64,000 bases of DNA from CAZKAP01 sp964552195 (lineage in GTDB: Bacteria; Bacteroidota; Bacteroidia; Flavobacteriales; Flavobacteriaceae). The stretch spans positions 372,001-436,000 of the forward strand of contig CAZKFM010000001.1 of assembly GCA_964552195.1 (NCBI GenBank), written 5' to 3'. The notes under the pieces are model-generated. The model was not told the origin of the DNA, did not search any database, and worked only from the letters and a program-made list of their open reading frames with translations. The position numbers and the translations under genes are program-made. Positions 1 to 9,800 of the stretch are shown here, piece by piece; position 1 is the first letter of the stretch, and every line of letters begins with the position of its first letter.

Positions 1-194
1 CCTTGGGTTTCGTTTCGTCCGAGATTGGGCGTAACGATCGATGGCATGGGGAGCTGGGTTCCCTGATTGGAGTTCCGGATATCTAGGTCCTTGTCTTTGT
101 TTACGTCCAGCCTGCGCGTAGTGGGGAAGTCCCCTTGCGCGTAGAGCGTGGAAGATGCAAGAAACAAGCAACACAGGAGTACCAGTCGTCTCAT
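1..194 (-). CDS. Secreted protein, N-terminal fragment
   Basis: The gene runs off the left edge, so only about 64 N-terminal codons are visible, starting at the ATG at 194. Residues 1-20 form a signal peptide: two arginines, a hydrophobic core and an LYAQ cleavage end. The mature part begins with a charged, Asp/Lys/Arg-rich stretch (short motif KDKDLDIR) and no recognisable domain. I do not recognise the family from this fragment; export to the periplasm or beyond is the only inference. It is separated by about 190 bases from the upstream lipoprotein gene, so it may have its own promoter. Confidence 0.7.
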   Translation of the reverse strand, partial: MRRLVLLCCLFLASSTLYAQGDFPTTRRLDVNKDKDLDIRNSNQGTQLPMPSIVTPNLGRNETQ

Positions 195-388
195 ATCAAC
201 TTTTACGTCAATGTAGCAAAAACATTGCCATTTAGTGGGTTATTTAGCAAAACTTTGGGTTGGTTCCTTACGGTTTGAATCCAATTTTCCAATAAAGGTG
301 GCAAAATAAGCAGCTTGGAGCGCATTTATCTGATTAATACGCCGACTGTATGGGATTAGACGATCAAACGATCCGGGACGGCTCCGGC

Positions 389-1297
389 TTATCGCTGCTT
401 TTCCAGGTCGAGCCGGTATAGCAGTCGACCCTTGGTAGCGGATTGTTCGTCACCCAACAGCAGGGAAGTATTGCTCTCGAAACAAACCGATTCCATCTGC
501 GTAGGCCATTTCAGGTCGATGGATTCCAGAGTGCCACTCGACGGGGATTCCAGGTCGAAGTCCGTAAGCAGGAATAACCTGCCGTAGCTAAGTAATGCCA
601 GCATTTTTCCATCGGGGGAGATGTCGGCCGCGGTGATTATGCAATTTTTGGGATCGGTACAGGGAACCAGGGTGTCAAGCAGTTGCGCCTGGTATTTACC
701 AGGAGTGGCCGGGACCCGATAGAAATAGGCCTCACCAGTAAAGGGTCGGGATCGGTTCTTGGTGATGATGTACAGCTGATTATCCCAGTAGAAGAAGGCC
801 TCGGCGTCGAAGAGCCGGCGCTCTATGCTCGGTGGGAAGTTCTTCTGTTCGGGATAGCTGAATTTGATTTTTTCGGCCCGGATCGAAGGGTCCTCTGCGC
901 GGGCGGGCGAAGGGATGCGATAAATCACCAGATTCCGCCGGACGTTGTCGTTATTCCCAAAATCTCCGATGTAGAGGTTGCCCTTGGGGTCCTGGGCGAG
1001 ATCTTCCCAATCCACATTTCCGCCATTTCTGATCTTCAGTTCCCGTATGACTTCCCCTTGGAAGTTGAGGCCGTACAGGTGATCGCGATTTCCATGGTCT
1101 TCGATCAGCCAGATTCCGCCGCTTTCCATCAATTCGATACCTGAGTTTTCATTGAGTTTGGAAGGAAGGCGGGCCAGCATTTCCAGTTTTCCGTATCCCT
1201 GTTCTTTTGAAGACTGACAGGATAAGAAAAGGCTGATGCCAAGAATGGTTTTGAGCAATAAGGATTTGCGGATTATTCGGTTTTTTGTGTTTACCAC
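389..1297 (-). CDS. Lipoprotein, beta-propeller-like (SdiA-regulated/esterase-like type)
   Basis: About 302 residues. I chose the GTG at 1297: it lies 5 bases after the stop of the upstream gene and gives a compact lipoprotein signal peptide ending in the lipobox LFLSC. A longer reading from 1345 overlaps the upstream gene and puts 16 unlikely residues before the signal. The mature protein has repeated blade-like segments (WLIEDHGNRDHLYGL, NLYIGDFGNN, LYIITKNRS, DISPDGKMLALLSY), typical of six-bladed propellers that read as 'planned versus stored data' proteins such as SdiA-regulated or phytase-like esterases. No catalytic residues can be assigned. It is the last gene of the haloperoxidase/FG-GAP operon, so it may serve the same envelope system. 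Family placement is tentative. Confidence 0.65.
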   Translation of the reverse strand: MVNTKNRIIRKSLLLKTILGISLFLSCQSSKEQGYGKLEMLARLPSKLNENSGIELMESGGIWLIEDHGNRDHLYGLNFQGEVIRELKIRNGGNVDWEDLAQDPKGNLYIGDFGNNDNVRRNLVIYRIPSPARAEDPSIRAEKIKFSYPEQKNFPPSIERRLFDAEAFFYWDNQLYIITKNRSRPFTGEAYFYRVPATPGKYQAQLLDTLVPCTDPKNCIITAADISPDGKMLALLSYGRLFLLTDFDLESPSSGTLESIDLKWPTQMESVCFESNTSLLLGDEQSATKGRLLYRLDLEKQR

Positions 1298-1302
1298 AGT
1301 AC

Positions 1303-2238
1303 CTAGCCTTCGGGTTTGATGGGAAGGAAGATATCCGCCTTCCATTCCATTTCGTTACCTCCGAAATTTGGGTTGCTGAAAAAAAACTCCACGGGTTTGG
1401 GTTCCGTCTCGAGTCCCCGGAGTTCTGCCTCTTTCCTCAGTGCATACCAGGCCCGGTCGGAAAAGATATAATTGCCGTTGTAGGTAGCTCTGAGCGCCCG
1501 CTTGCCAAAGAACCGTTTGTATTGCAGTTGAGTGCCTATGGGCAGGCGTTCCGAACGTATTATGGGGTAGCAGAAGTTAAAATAGATGCTGTCTTTTTCC
1601 TCGTCCCAGCGGGTGACCTCGACGAAAGGAATTCCGTTGGTCTCGATATCGTTTTCGATGATGAAGTTGGTCAGTACCGAGTAATACTGCATCATGAAGG
1701 ATGCCTTCTCAATCTGCTTACAGGCAATGGGCACGTAGGCCGTATAGGTACTTGTCAGCTCTTCGACTTCTTCGACCTGAACCCGGAAGTTTTTCAGATG
1801 CTCGTCGAGTTTGGCGTAAAAATCTCCAATGGCTTCCTGTGAAGCGTCTTCGATTCGGGTCCGGGTAAAGGGGATGGCGATTCTGTTGGCCAGCCTCCTG
1901 CCCGGTTCGGTCACCTTTACCTGAACTCGCGCAGTACTATCTGAAGCCCAGTCTATGCTCCAGCGATAGCGGTAGCTGCCCCTTTCACCGGAGACTTCCT
2001 GAACGAAATCCAGCAGTTCGCCGGATTCGGCCTTAAGGGAACTGGAGTTCACCCAGAGGGAGCCTTCCGGGTCTGGTGTGTTCAGACCCACCGACCAGGT
2101 CTTCAGGGTTTGCCGGACAATGCCCGGGTAGGTAGGAGCCTCGAAGCTGACCTTAAGGTCGTAAGGCCAGGCCAGGCCATAGATGGCGAAGCCCAGCAAT
2201 ACGATAGCGAGGATGCCCGCAATAACTTTCCGCCCCAT
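1303..2238 (-). CDS. Membrane-anchored SRPBCC / GyrI-like domain protein
   Basis: 311 residues. One N-terminal hydrophobic segment (about residues 5-25) anchors the protein. Residues about 30-150 resemble an SRPBCC (START-like) hydrophobic-ligand fold. Residues about 160-310 resemble the GyrI/AraC effector-binding fold, with the typical ending (SDRAWYAL, then NPNFGG, then WKADIFLPI). Both folds bind small, often aromatic or amphipathic molecules; no enzymatic residue is obvious. The start is 3 bases after the stop of the haloperoxidase-like gene, so the two are surely co-transcribed. A role in binding the substrate or product of the neighbouring haloperoxidase-like protein is my inference. 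Confidence 0.7.
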   Translation of the reverse strand: MGRKVIAGILAIVLLGFAIYGLAWPYDLKVSFEAPTYPGIVRQTLKTWSVGLNTPDPEGSLWVNSSSLKAESGELLDFVQEVSGERGSYRYRWSIDWASDSTARVQVKVTEPGRRLANRIAIPFTRTRIEDASQEAIGDFYAKLDEHLKNFRVQVEEVEELTSTYTAYVPIACKQIEKASFMMQYYSVLTNFIIENDIETNGIPFVEVTRWDEEKDSIYFNFCYPIIRSERLPIGTQLQYKRFFGKRALRATYNGNYIFSDRAWYALRKEAELRGLETEPKPVEFFFSNPNFGGNEMEWKADIFLPIKPEG

Positions 2239-2241
2239 GTA

Positions 2242-3561
2242 CTACCAGTTGAGTTTACTGATTACGTATCGGCCCAGGTCCCTTCCCTGTTCCATTCCTA
2301 CTTCGACGGCCTGCCGGTAGTGAATACCACCGTACATGCGGCTGATGGCAGCCTCGTCTGAGGCCTGTATAAAGGAGGTGAAGGAACGCACGGGCAGCCC
2401 ATAGGGCACTTCCGTATCGTCGTCGAATGCGAAATTGTCACCGTACAGATCGGTGAGGGCGATGGCTGCCGCCCCGGATATCACACTGTGTCCACTGGTG
2501 TATTCAGGGAATGGCGGGGTTTGCAGTATGGGTTCCCAATTTTCGTCCATATGCTTGTTGATCAGAGTCTCAGGCCGGATCAGGTTGCTGCGGTATTTTT
2601 CGTCCCAACAACTGATAAAGGCATCGAATAAAGCAATCGAAGTCTGGGTGTATGTCTTTACGGTCTGGAAAAAACCCGCGTTGCTCTTTCGCGCTGCGAT
2701 CTTGGCAATACCCATCCAGTGGGCCCCTGGGGATATTTTCTTGGTGGCGAACATCAGGTGGCCCCGGGTCACGGATACGTACGGGTTACAATCCCAGAAC
2801 TGGGCGATTTGAACTTCCTCACTTTTATCGCCTTTTCGGGTGATTTCCATGCTGATATCGTACACCTCCTTCACTTCTTCGTAAAAAGGGGTGCCCGGCT
2901 CCATGGAAAACGCCGGGGGTGGCACCGGCTTAAACTGTTGTGCGGAGTCGATAACCAGAGGGCGAATCTTGTTCCAGTGAGGCTCAATTCCGTCCATGTA
3001 GGCCGGAGGTGTGGGCTGCCAGCGGGAAGGGTCGTTTTCGTACACACTGAACTTGGGCATGGTACGGGTCTGTGGGTAGTTGTCCTGATTCATCCATTCC
3101 ACGATGTGGCCGGCTACCTCCATTCCGTAGTCCCGGGACTTTTCGAATTCACGGCTATTCATTTTCTCCCAGACTCCATACAGGCTGTCACGCAGACTAA
3201 CCAAATCATTCTCAGAAAATACGAGGGTCCTGCTCACCTCCATATGTGCGACCAGGGCGGCCAATTCCGCATTAATTCCCTCGGCGGGTTCCATCTCAGG
3301 GATGGGACTGAGACCCGCTACTTGACCAGCCAGGCTCTTGCGTTCGTCCGATACCTGAGCGAGTACCTCATAGGCCGCTATGCTCGGATATACATATACG
3401 CGGCTTGCCACCGGCGGGGAAAAGATATCGTGCACCATGATTTCCGCGACTTTATCCACGGATTTGTGGAAGAGTTCCGCGTCCACCTCGATTGGCTCAG
3501 AAGAACCGCAGGAATAGAGCATTCCCACAAGTCCGGCCAGCGCCATAACTACTCTCTTCAT
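2242..3561 (-). CDS. Vanadium-dependent haloperoxidase-like lipoprotein (PAP2 superfamily)
   Basis: 439 residues with a lipoprotein signal (lipobox LYSC). The C-terminal third carries the vanadate/phosphate-binding signature of the PAP2/vanadium haloperoxidase fold: K322 with R329-P (K-x6-RP), Y-T-S-G-H358, and SR408-MYGGI-H414. The His predicted to bind vanadate is H414. The usual final Asp of SRxxxGxHxxxD is Ala here, as the motif reads YRQA after the His. Members oxidise halides with H2O2 or act as phosphatases; the residues alone do not decide which. It is anchored in the envelope, 2 bases downstream of an FG-GAP lipoprotein gene and 3 bases upstream of an SRPBCC gene. Lipid-anchored location and operon with SusCD/FG-GAP proteins point to modification of an external compound (inference). 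Confidence 0.85.
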   Translation of the reverse strand: MKRVVMALAGLVGMLYSCGSSEPIEVDAELFHKSVDKVAEIMVHDIFSPPVASRVYVYPSIAAYEVLAQVSDERKSLAGQVAGLSPIPEMEPAEGINAELAALVAHMEVSRTLVFSENDLVSLRDSLYGVWEKMNSREFEKSRDYGMEVAGHIVEWMNQDNYPQTRTMPKFSVYENDPSRWQPTPPAYMDGIEPHWNKIRPLVIDSAQQFKPVPPPAFSMEPGTPFYEEVKEVYDISMEITRKGDKSEEVQIAQFWDCNPYVSVTRGHLMFATKKISPGAHWMGIAKIAARKSNAGFFQTVKTYTQTSIALFDAFISCWDEKYRSNLIRPETLINKHMDENWEPILQTPPFPEYTSGHSVISGAAAIALTDLYGDNFAFDDDTEVPYGLPVRSFTSFIQASDEAAISRMYGGIHYRQAVEVGMEQGRDLGRYVISKLNW

Positions 3562-3563
3562 CT

Positions 3564-6500
3564 CTAATCGTTTAGTAATCTGTAGATTTCCAGTTTATTA
3601 TCATTAAAGGCTACTAAGATATATCGTTGCCCCTGAATTTCAAGGAGTCTTAGTTCACGTGCGCTCTTTTGCTGCCAATCTAACCCCAGGTCCGAACCGG
3701 AGACCACGTCTCCCTCCGGATCGAGGAGCGCCCCGGGAAAGCTGTCGAATCTACCCTGATAGGGCTTTACACCGAAGTAATTCCCTGCAGCCAGTAATTC
3801 AAGGCCAGGATCCCCATCTGCCTCCAGGGCGAGCATGTCCATGATCGGGGCCACCTGAAGTAGTTCGGGGAATTCCTGGAATTCAAAGGAATCGCCCGTA
3901 TTGATCAGGACACCGGTACGGAGTTCCTCTGCTTCCCAGACTTCGGCCGCATTCAGTATATCACGATCGAATATGCCATGGATGTCCTGTCCCGCAAAGT
4001 CCTTGTAATTCGGGAATTTCTTGCGAAGATACGGAAGTTGTTTGGCCAGGTCGTCAAATGCATATATGGGGAAATAGGATCCTTCCCTATAGGTGCAGAC
4101 CAATGATTCCGAGCTACCATTGTTATCGTAGTCGGCCGTATACATCCGTAACGGATGCTTACTGCTAGCGGTGAATTTGGTGTTTAGGCCCCAGTTGCCG
4201 ACGGCGTAGTCGAGATCTCCGTCGCGGTCCCAGTCTATGGGTTCTATGCATTCCCACAATCCGCTGGGCAGATCGGTGGGAATTTCTTCCAGTCGATTAG
4301 CTTCACTCAGCGCGAACAGTCTAGGCGGCATCCACTCGCCTACTACCAGTAGCCTGAGGGGTTGATCTCCTGTGGCCGGAATCCAGCTTGCCGCTGTCGG
4401 CATGCCTGCAAATGGCACAGACTGAAAGATGCGGTATACGCCATTGCTGTTTTCGAGCAGGTACGAACTGGCCTGCAGCCCGAACTTACCGGTCAGGGTT
4501 TGTGTACCCAGGAAGAGGTCTAGGTCGCCATCCCCGTCGAAATCGAAGGGTTCGATTACTGAGGTATTGCCGTGGACTTCGGGCATTTCAGCCGGGGTCC
4601 AGTTTCCATCGTCAGCCTTTCGGAAGTGGCTATCGACCAGCGAAGGGGATTTGCCGGAGAAATCGGCTCCACCCGCACCCAGAACGAGTGCTTGCTTTCC
4701 TTCGTTGTGAAGATCTGCGAGTGTACCGGAGACCCATTCCTTAACGGAATCCCTTCGGATCACTTCGGGGAGTTCAAAGGGTACAAACAGGCTGTCCCGA
4801 AACGCGAAAGCACGGGCGGGCATGAATTTCGAACCTCCAATGAAGACGTCCTCCTTCCCATCCCCGTCCAGGTCCCCCGTCAGAATAAGCGGGCCACGGT
4901 CGGCCACACTGAAAGGGATCAGGGGCTCCCTGTTAAAATGTATGTAGGGGTCCTCCTCGTGGGTGTAGTCCAGGCCCAGGGCCAGACTGTCCTTTTCGAA
5001 GCGCACACCTGAGGACGCAGGAATGCGTATGGCCAGCAGATGAGGGGTTGAAGGCACGACCTTATTCGGTTCATACTCCAGGGTAAGGGTCTGGTTTACT
5101 TCTGTATTCCCAAGCCGTTCCGAGGTACCATCCGGCCAGTAAATCCGGATCGAATCGAGTGTTTTCAAGGCGCCCAGTCCGAAGTGGATGAGCGGTTCAT
5201 TGGACGATTGAAAGCCTCTGGAGGGGATGAGTTCGCCGTAGAACAGGCGCCCCCCGCCATAGGCTGCCACCTGAGTCCCGATACCCCAGGTATTGATTCC
5301 AGGACCCTTGAGTCGGACTTTGAGGTAGGCTCCCTGTTGGTCCGTAGTATTGATAAGGATCTGGGCCGGGGAACTGAAGTTGTTGATCACCAGGTCGAGG
5401 TCGCCATCCCCGTCCAGGTCAGCGCTGGCGGCGGCTCCTGATAGAGTGGCCTGATCCCCTAACCAGTCCGCAGATTTTTCCTGAAACCTCAGGCTTTCGC
5501 TTCCTTTAAAAATACGGTTGGTCTCCGCGCCTTCAGGCATGAGGTCGAGGGCCTTACGGTCCACCAGAGACGTATTGTCGAGTTTGTTCTGTATTTGTTC
5601 GTTCGATACATAGCGCACGAAGTCCAGGTCGTTAGGACGCCGGGCGATACCATTGGTCACGAAGATATCCTGATAACCGTCCTGGTCGTAGTCCGAAACC
5701 AGTGTAGTCCAGCTCCAGTCGGTGGCGGCCAGGCCGCTCATCAGTGCTGTCTCCAGGAATTGCCCGTTGGGCTGATTGACATACAGCATGTTCCGCGAGA
5801 ATTGGAAGTGATAGCCGTACTGCTGGGTGCGCATGCGCTGAACCTGGATGTTGTCATCGCCCTCGCTCGATTTGAGTACTCTTTCCCGATCGGGGAGCAT
5901 GTCCAGTGATATCAGATCGGGGAAGCCGTCGCCATTGATGTCTGCGGCATCGTTACCCATGGAAAAACGGGAAGTATGTCCGAAGAACTCACGCATGCAC
6001 TCCCGAAAAGTGCCATCTCCCTGATTCAGGTAGTAGTAATCATCCTCATGAAAGTCATTACCGACATAAATATCCGGGAACCCATCCCTGTTGAAATCCG
6101 ATATGCACAGTCCCAGACCATAGGCGTTGATTCCGCCGTACAGTCCGGCCTCTTCACTGACATCGGTAAACCGGCCCCCGTCGTTTCGAAGCAGGCGGTC
6201 CCCGGTTTCGTAATCCCTTTCGTTGCGCAGTGACGCCTTCCCGAAGGATTCCTGGGTGTGAACCGCGTGGTTCAGCAGGTACAGGTCAAGGTCTCCGTCC
6301 CGGTCGTAGTCAAAAAAGGCGGCAGAGGAACTGAAGGTATCATAGTCCAGCCCGTAGCGGGCCGATTCTTCGCTAAAGGTACCATCGCCCTGATTGATAT
6401 AAAGCTCGTTATGACCCTCGAATCCCAACAGCCCCACTACGGCGCAGACGTAAATGTCCAGCAAGCCGTCCCCGTTGACATCGGCCATGGTGGCGCCAGT

Positions 6501-6833
6501 GTTCCAGCTGCTTTTACCGGCAACACCGGCACTCTCGGTGATATCTTCGAACGAGAGCCCGCCCTTGTTCAGAAACAGCCCGTTCTCACCCTGGTTGGAG
6601 CTAAAGAAGATGTCAGGCAGGCCGTCGTTATTGATATCGCCCAGGGCCACGCCCCCTCCGTTGTAGAAGTACAGGTAGTCCAGTATGCTCAGGCCATCCG
6701 TTTCCTCGGCCGTATTGGTAAATACTACCCCGCTTTTGTCCGGGGAAAGCTCCCTGAACAATCGCTTTTCACGTCCACAACTGGCGAGCAGAGACAATAC
6801 GAGTATGGCGACACTTGGTTTAATCCAGAGCAT
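3564..6833 (-). CDS. FG-GAP/VCBS repeat ASPIC-UnbV lipoprotein, copy 3
   Basis: 1089 residues. The signal peptide ends in the lipobox LASC. Many FG-GAP repeats with calcium-binding loops (INNDGLPD, VNGDGLLD, YDRDGDLD, DLDGDGDLD) form an integrin-alpha-like propeller on each side of a central ASPIC/UnbV domain around residues 500-585, marked by ELIPSRGFQSS followed by HFGLG. The N-terminal block YFYNGGGVALGDI is shared with the two upstream paralogues. Such proteins are thought to be surface or periplasmic binding proteins; no enzymatic activity is established. The start overlaps the preceding gene by 14 bases and the haloperoxidase gene follows after 2 bases, so translation is probably coupled. 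Substrate unknown. Confidence 0.88.
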   Translation of the reverse strand: MLWIKPSVAILVLSLLASCGREKRLFRELSPDKSGVVFTNTAEETDGLSILDYLYFYNGGGVALGDINNDGLPDIFFSSNQGENGLFLNKGGLSFEDITESAGVAGKSSWNTGATMADVNGDGLLDIYVCAVVGLLGFEGHNELYINQGDGTFSEESARYGLDYDTFSSSAAFFDYDRDGDLDLYLLNHAVHTQESFGKASLRNERDYETGDRLLRNDGGRFTDVSEEAGLYGGINAYGLGLCISDFNRDGFPDIYVGNDFHEDDYYYLNQGDGTFRECMREFFGHTSRFSMGNDAADINGDGFPDLISLDMLPDRERVLKSSEGDDNIQVQRMRTQQYGYHFQFSRNMLYVNQPNGQFLETALMSGLAATDWSWTTLVSDYDQDGYQDIFVTNGIARRPNDLDFVRYVSNEQIQNKLDNTSLVDRKALDLMPEGAETNRIFKGSESLRFQEKSADWLGDQATLSGAAASADLDGDGDLDLVINNFSSPAQILINTTDQQGAYLKVRLKGPGINTWGIGTQVAAYGGGRLFYGELIPSRGFQSSNEPLIHFGLGALKTLDSIRIYWPDGTSERLGNTEVNQTLTLEYEPNKVVPSTPHLLAIRIPASSGVRFEKDSLALGLDYTHEEDPYIHFNREPLIPFSVADRGPLILTGDLDGDGKEDVFIGGSKFMPARAFAFRDSLFVPFELPEVIRRDSVKEWVSGTLADLHNEGKQALVLGAGGADFSGKSPSLVDSHFRKADDGNWTPAEMPEVHGNTSVIEPFDFDGDGDLDLFLGTQTLTGKFGLQASSYLLENSNGVYRIFQSVPFAGMPTAASWIPATGDQPLRLLVVGEWMPPRLFALSEANRLEEIPTDLPSGLWECIEPIDWDRDGDLDYAVGNWGLNTKFTASSKHPLRMYTADYDNNGSSESLVCTYREGSYFPIYAFDDLAKQLPYLRKKFPNYKDFAGQDIHGIFDRDILNAAEVWEAEELRTGVLINTGDSFEFQEFPELLQVAPIMDMLALEADGDPGLELLAAGNYFGVKPYQGRFDSFPGALLDPEGDVVSGSDLGLDWQQKSARELRLLEIQGQRYILVAFNDNKLEIYRLLND

Positions 6834-9800
6834 AAACTCTCGGTTTTTCGTCGTTAACGGCGGCGAAGATGTACTTTTCCCCTGTCCGGTCCCTGAAGAC
6901 TTTCATGTACTTGACTTCTTCCCTGAGCCGAAGTCCGCTTCTTTTGGAATTCTGCCATTCGAAGGATCCCTTTCCGTCCCCGAGCAGCACATGCCCGAAT
7001 GCTGCATCCAACCGGGAGAACTGGGGCTTAAACTCGAAATTATTTCCGGCCAGTACCAGGTCGGGATTCCCGTCCAGGTCGATATCCTCACAAACGATAT
7101 CGCACACACAGGAGAGTTGTACCCTGGGGGGTAATTTCTCGATGCGGAACTGTCCTTCACCCTCGTTGTAAAGGACTACCGATGCGGAATACCTTACTTC
7201 ACGTACCAGAGCCTGATCGGTGATCTCCTCCGGAAACAGCTCGTCTATGGATTTTGCCGCGTATTCCGATGCCTTGAGGTTCTGCTTTTTCAGGGATACC
7301 AGTTGGGCAGTGAGTTCGCTTTTCTGGTGAATGGGATAATCCCTTCCGTCTTTTCGTATGGTAACGACCTGTTCTATGGTACCGTTATTGTCAAAATCGT
7401 GTACATACATTCGCATGGGGAGTTCCTCACTGGGGCGGTAGTGCAGGTTTTCGCCCTGGTTACCCAGGATCAGGTCCATATCCCCGTCTCCGTCCATATC
7501 TGTGGCTTCAATGGTATTCCACCAGCCGGGAAGGGAATCCAGCATGCCCTCCACCGGATTCAGCCTACGGCCATTATTTCGGTACCATCGGGGCGTACCC
7601 CATTCGGAGACGGTCAGCAGATCCTCACGTTGGTCCCCGTCCATATCCATCCAGACGGCGTCGGTGATCATACCGGCGTCCCTGAGGTAATATCCGCGGC
7701 GCTCCGTACTATTAGTGAAGGTACCATCTCCCTGATTTTCGAGCAGGAGGTGGTCCGGACTAACCCCATAAACGCCGGGCACGGATCTGGAGCCGATAAA
7801 TACATCCATATCCCCGTCCTGATCGAAGTCGGTAGGAGCGACCACCGATGCATTGTGGAAGGTCGATGGCAGTTCCTGTTCGGCCGGGCTGAAACGACCG
7901 AATCCATCATTCAGGTAGAGGCGGGGACGGTAGGTCCTGGATAATTCAGCCTCATTTCCTCCGCTTCCGACCATGAGATCTGCATCGCCATCCCCGTCAG
8001 CGTCGAAGAAAGCGGCTGCCGTGTCTTCAAATACTTTGTCTTTATCGAAGGCAGACTGAGGGAAGGGGCGCAGATTTCCTTTTCCCCTGTTGATCAGGAT
8101 CGTTCCCGCCTGGCCCCGCGCACCTCCGAGGTACAGGTCCTCGTGGCCATCCCCGTCGACGTCCGCCACGGCCAGGGCCGGACCCTCCTGAGACAACTTG
8201 GAGTAGATAAGCCCCTCGTGATCGAAGTCGTTAAATTCATTCTCCTGATGGGGACGGAGTCTGTCGTTGGCAATCTCCCTTAACCAGGGGTCTTCGGACT
8301 TTGCAGTTACCGGGCTATACAGGGGAAGCCCGCTGTCGTAGTTAACTTGCAGGTGCTGTCCTGCCTCCACATCCGTCAGCAGCCGAGTGCGCTGGTCGGG
8401 GAAGATTATGCGTATCGAATCCACCCGTTGGGTCTGGCCGAGTCCGAGGTGAAGGGTGTAGTCCACTGATGACTGAAAGCCCCGGGAAGGTATGAGTTCC
8501 TGCCGGACTTGTTGCCCGTCAAAATAGAAGATGGCGGTGGATCCTACGGCAAAAGGATTCTTGCCATAGCCGTTAAGACTAAGTCTCAAGGAGTTATTGC
8601 CCGTTTTCTCGCTGTTATTGCGATACACATAGGTCTCAGCATTCACATTATTGATCACCAGATCCAGGTCACCGTCGTTGTCCAGGTCGGCATAGGCCGC
8701 CCCGTTGGACATGGTCTTCTTCTCGAAGCCCCAATCCTTATTGGCATTGGAGAAGGTGATGTCCCCGTTGTTGCGGAAGGCGTAATTGGGCTGAGGTTTG
8801 ATGGGCATGCGCTCTATGATGGTATCTATGGACTCCTTTTTCCCCTCGAGTACCATCCGCTGTATGATTTCATTCGCGAAGAAATCCACGAAGTCCAGAT
8901 CCGTCAGGTCGTGGTTGATGCCATTGGTTACAAATATGTCCTTGAAGCCGTCGTTGTCCATGTCGAACATCAGCCCCGCCCAGCTCCAGTCCGTCGCATC
9001 GATTCCACTGTAATAGGCGACTTCCGAGAAGGTGCCATCGCCGTTATTCAGTTGCAGGGTATTCTGGATGTACTGCTGGTAAAAGTCCTTGCTCTGCTTG
9101 AGTTTGAATACATTGTAGCCTTCGAACTCCATAACGGACTTGACGCGTTGTTCGGGTTCGGGCAGCATATCGGTGATGAATATATCGTTCTGACCATCGT
9201 TGTTGATGTCTCCTATGTCGATACCCATGGCCGACAGGCTCAGGTGTGAGGTCCAGTTCTTGATCTCCTCTGAAAAAGTTCCGTCCTTCTGGTTGATATA
9301 CAAGTAGTCGCGCTCGTAGAAATCGTTGGAGACGTAGATGTCGGGATAGAGGTCATGGTTCAGGTCGGTTACCAGTACTCCCAGTCCAAAACCGATCAGA
9401 CTGCCGTAAATTCCAGCCTCCTGGCTGACATCCACGAATTTCCCATCGTCGTTGCGAAGCAGCATATCGCCAACTCCCTTGAAGATATGGGGTACGCCTT
9501 CCCAGTCCTGGGCACGTACTTCGCGCTGTTCGGCATACCCGAGGCTACTCACCGGTATATTGCTGTTGTTGAGGATATAGGCATCCAGGTCACCGTCCAG
9601 GTCGTAGTCGAAGAAACTGGCATGGGTCGAGAAGCCGGTTTCGGCCAGGTTGTAGCGTTTGGCCTCCTCTGTAAAGGTCAGGTTACCCTGATTGATGTAC
9701 AGATCGTTATCGTGGTTATTTCCCTCCAGGTTGCCCGCGTTGCTCACATAGATGTCCAGCAGGCCATCCCCGTTGATGTCGGCCATGGTTACCCCGGTGG

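Noticed and set aside
209..227. CAATGT/ACATTG inverted repeat before the left-edge gene
   Set aside because: Six-base arms in AT-rich sequence occur often by chance.
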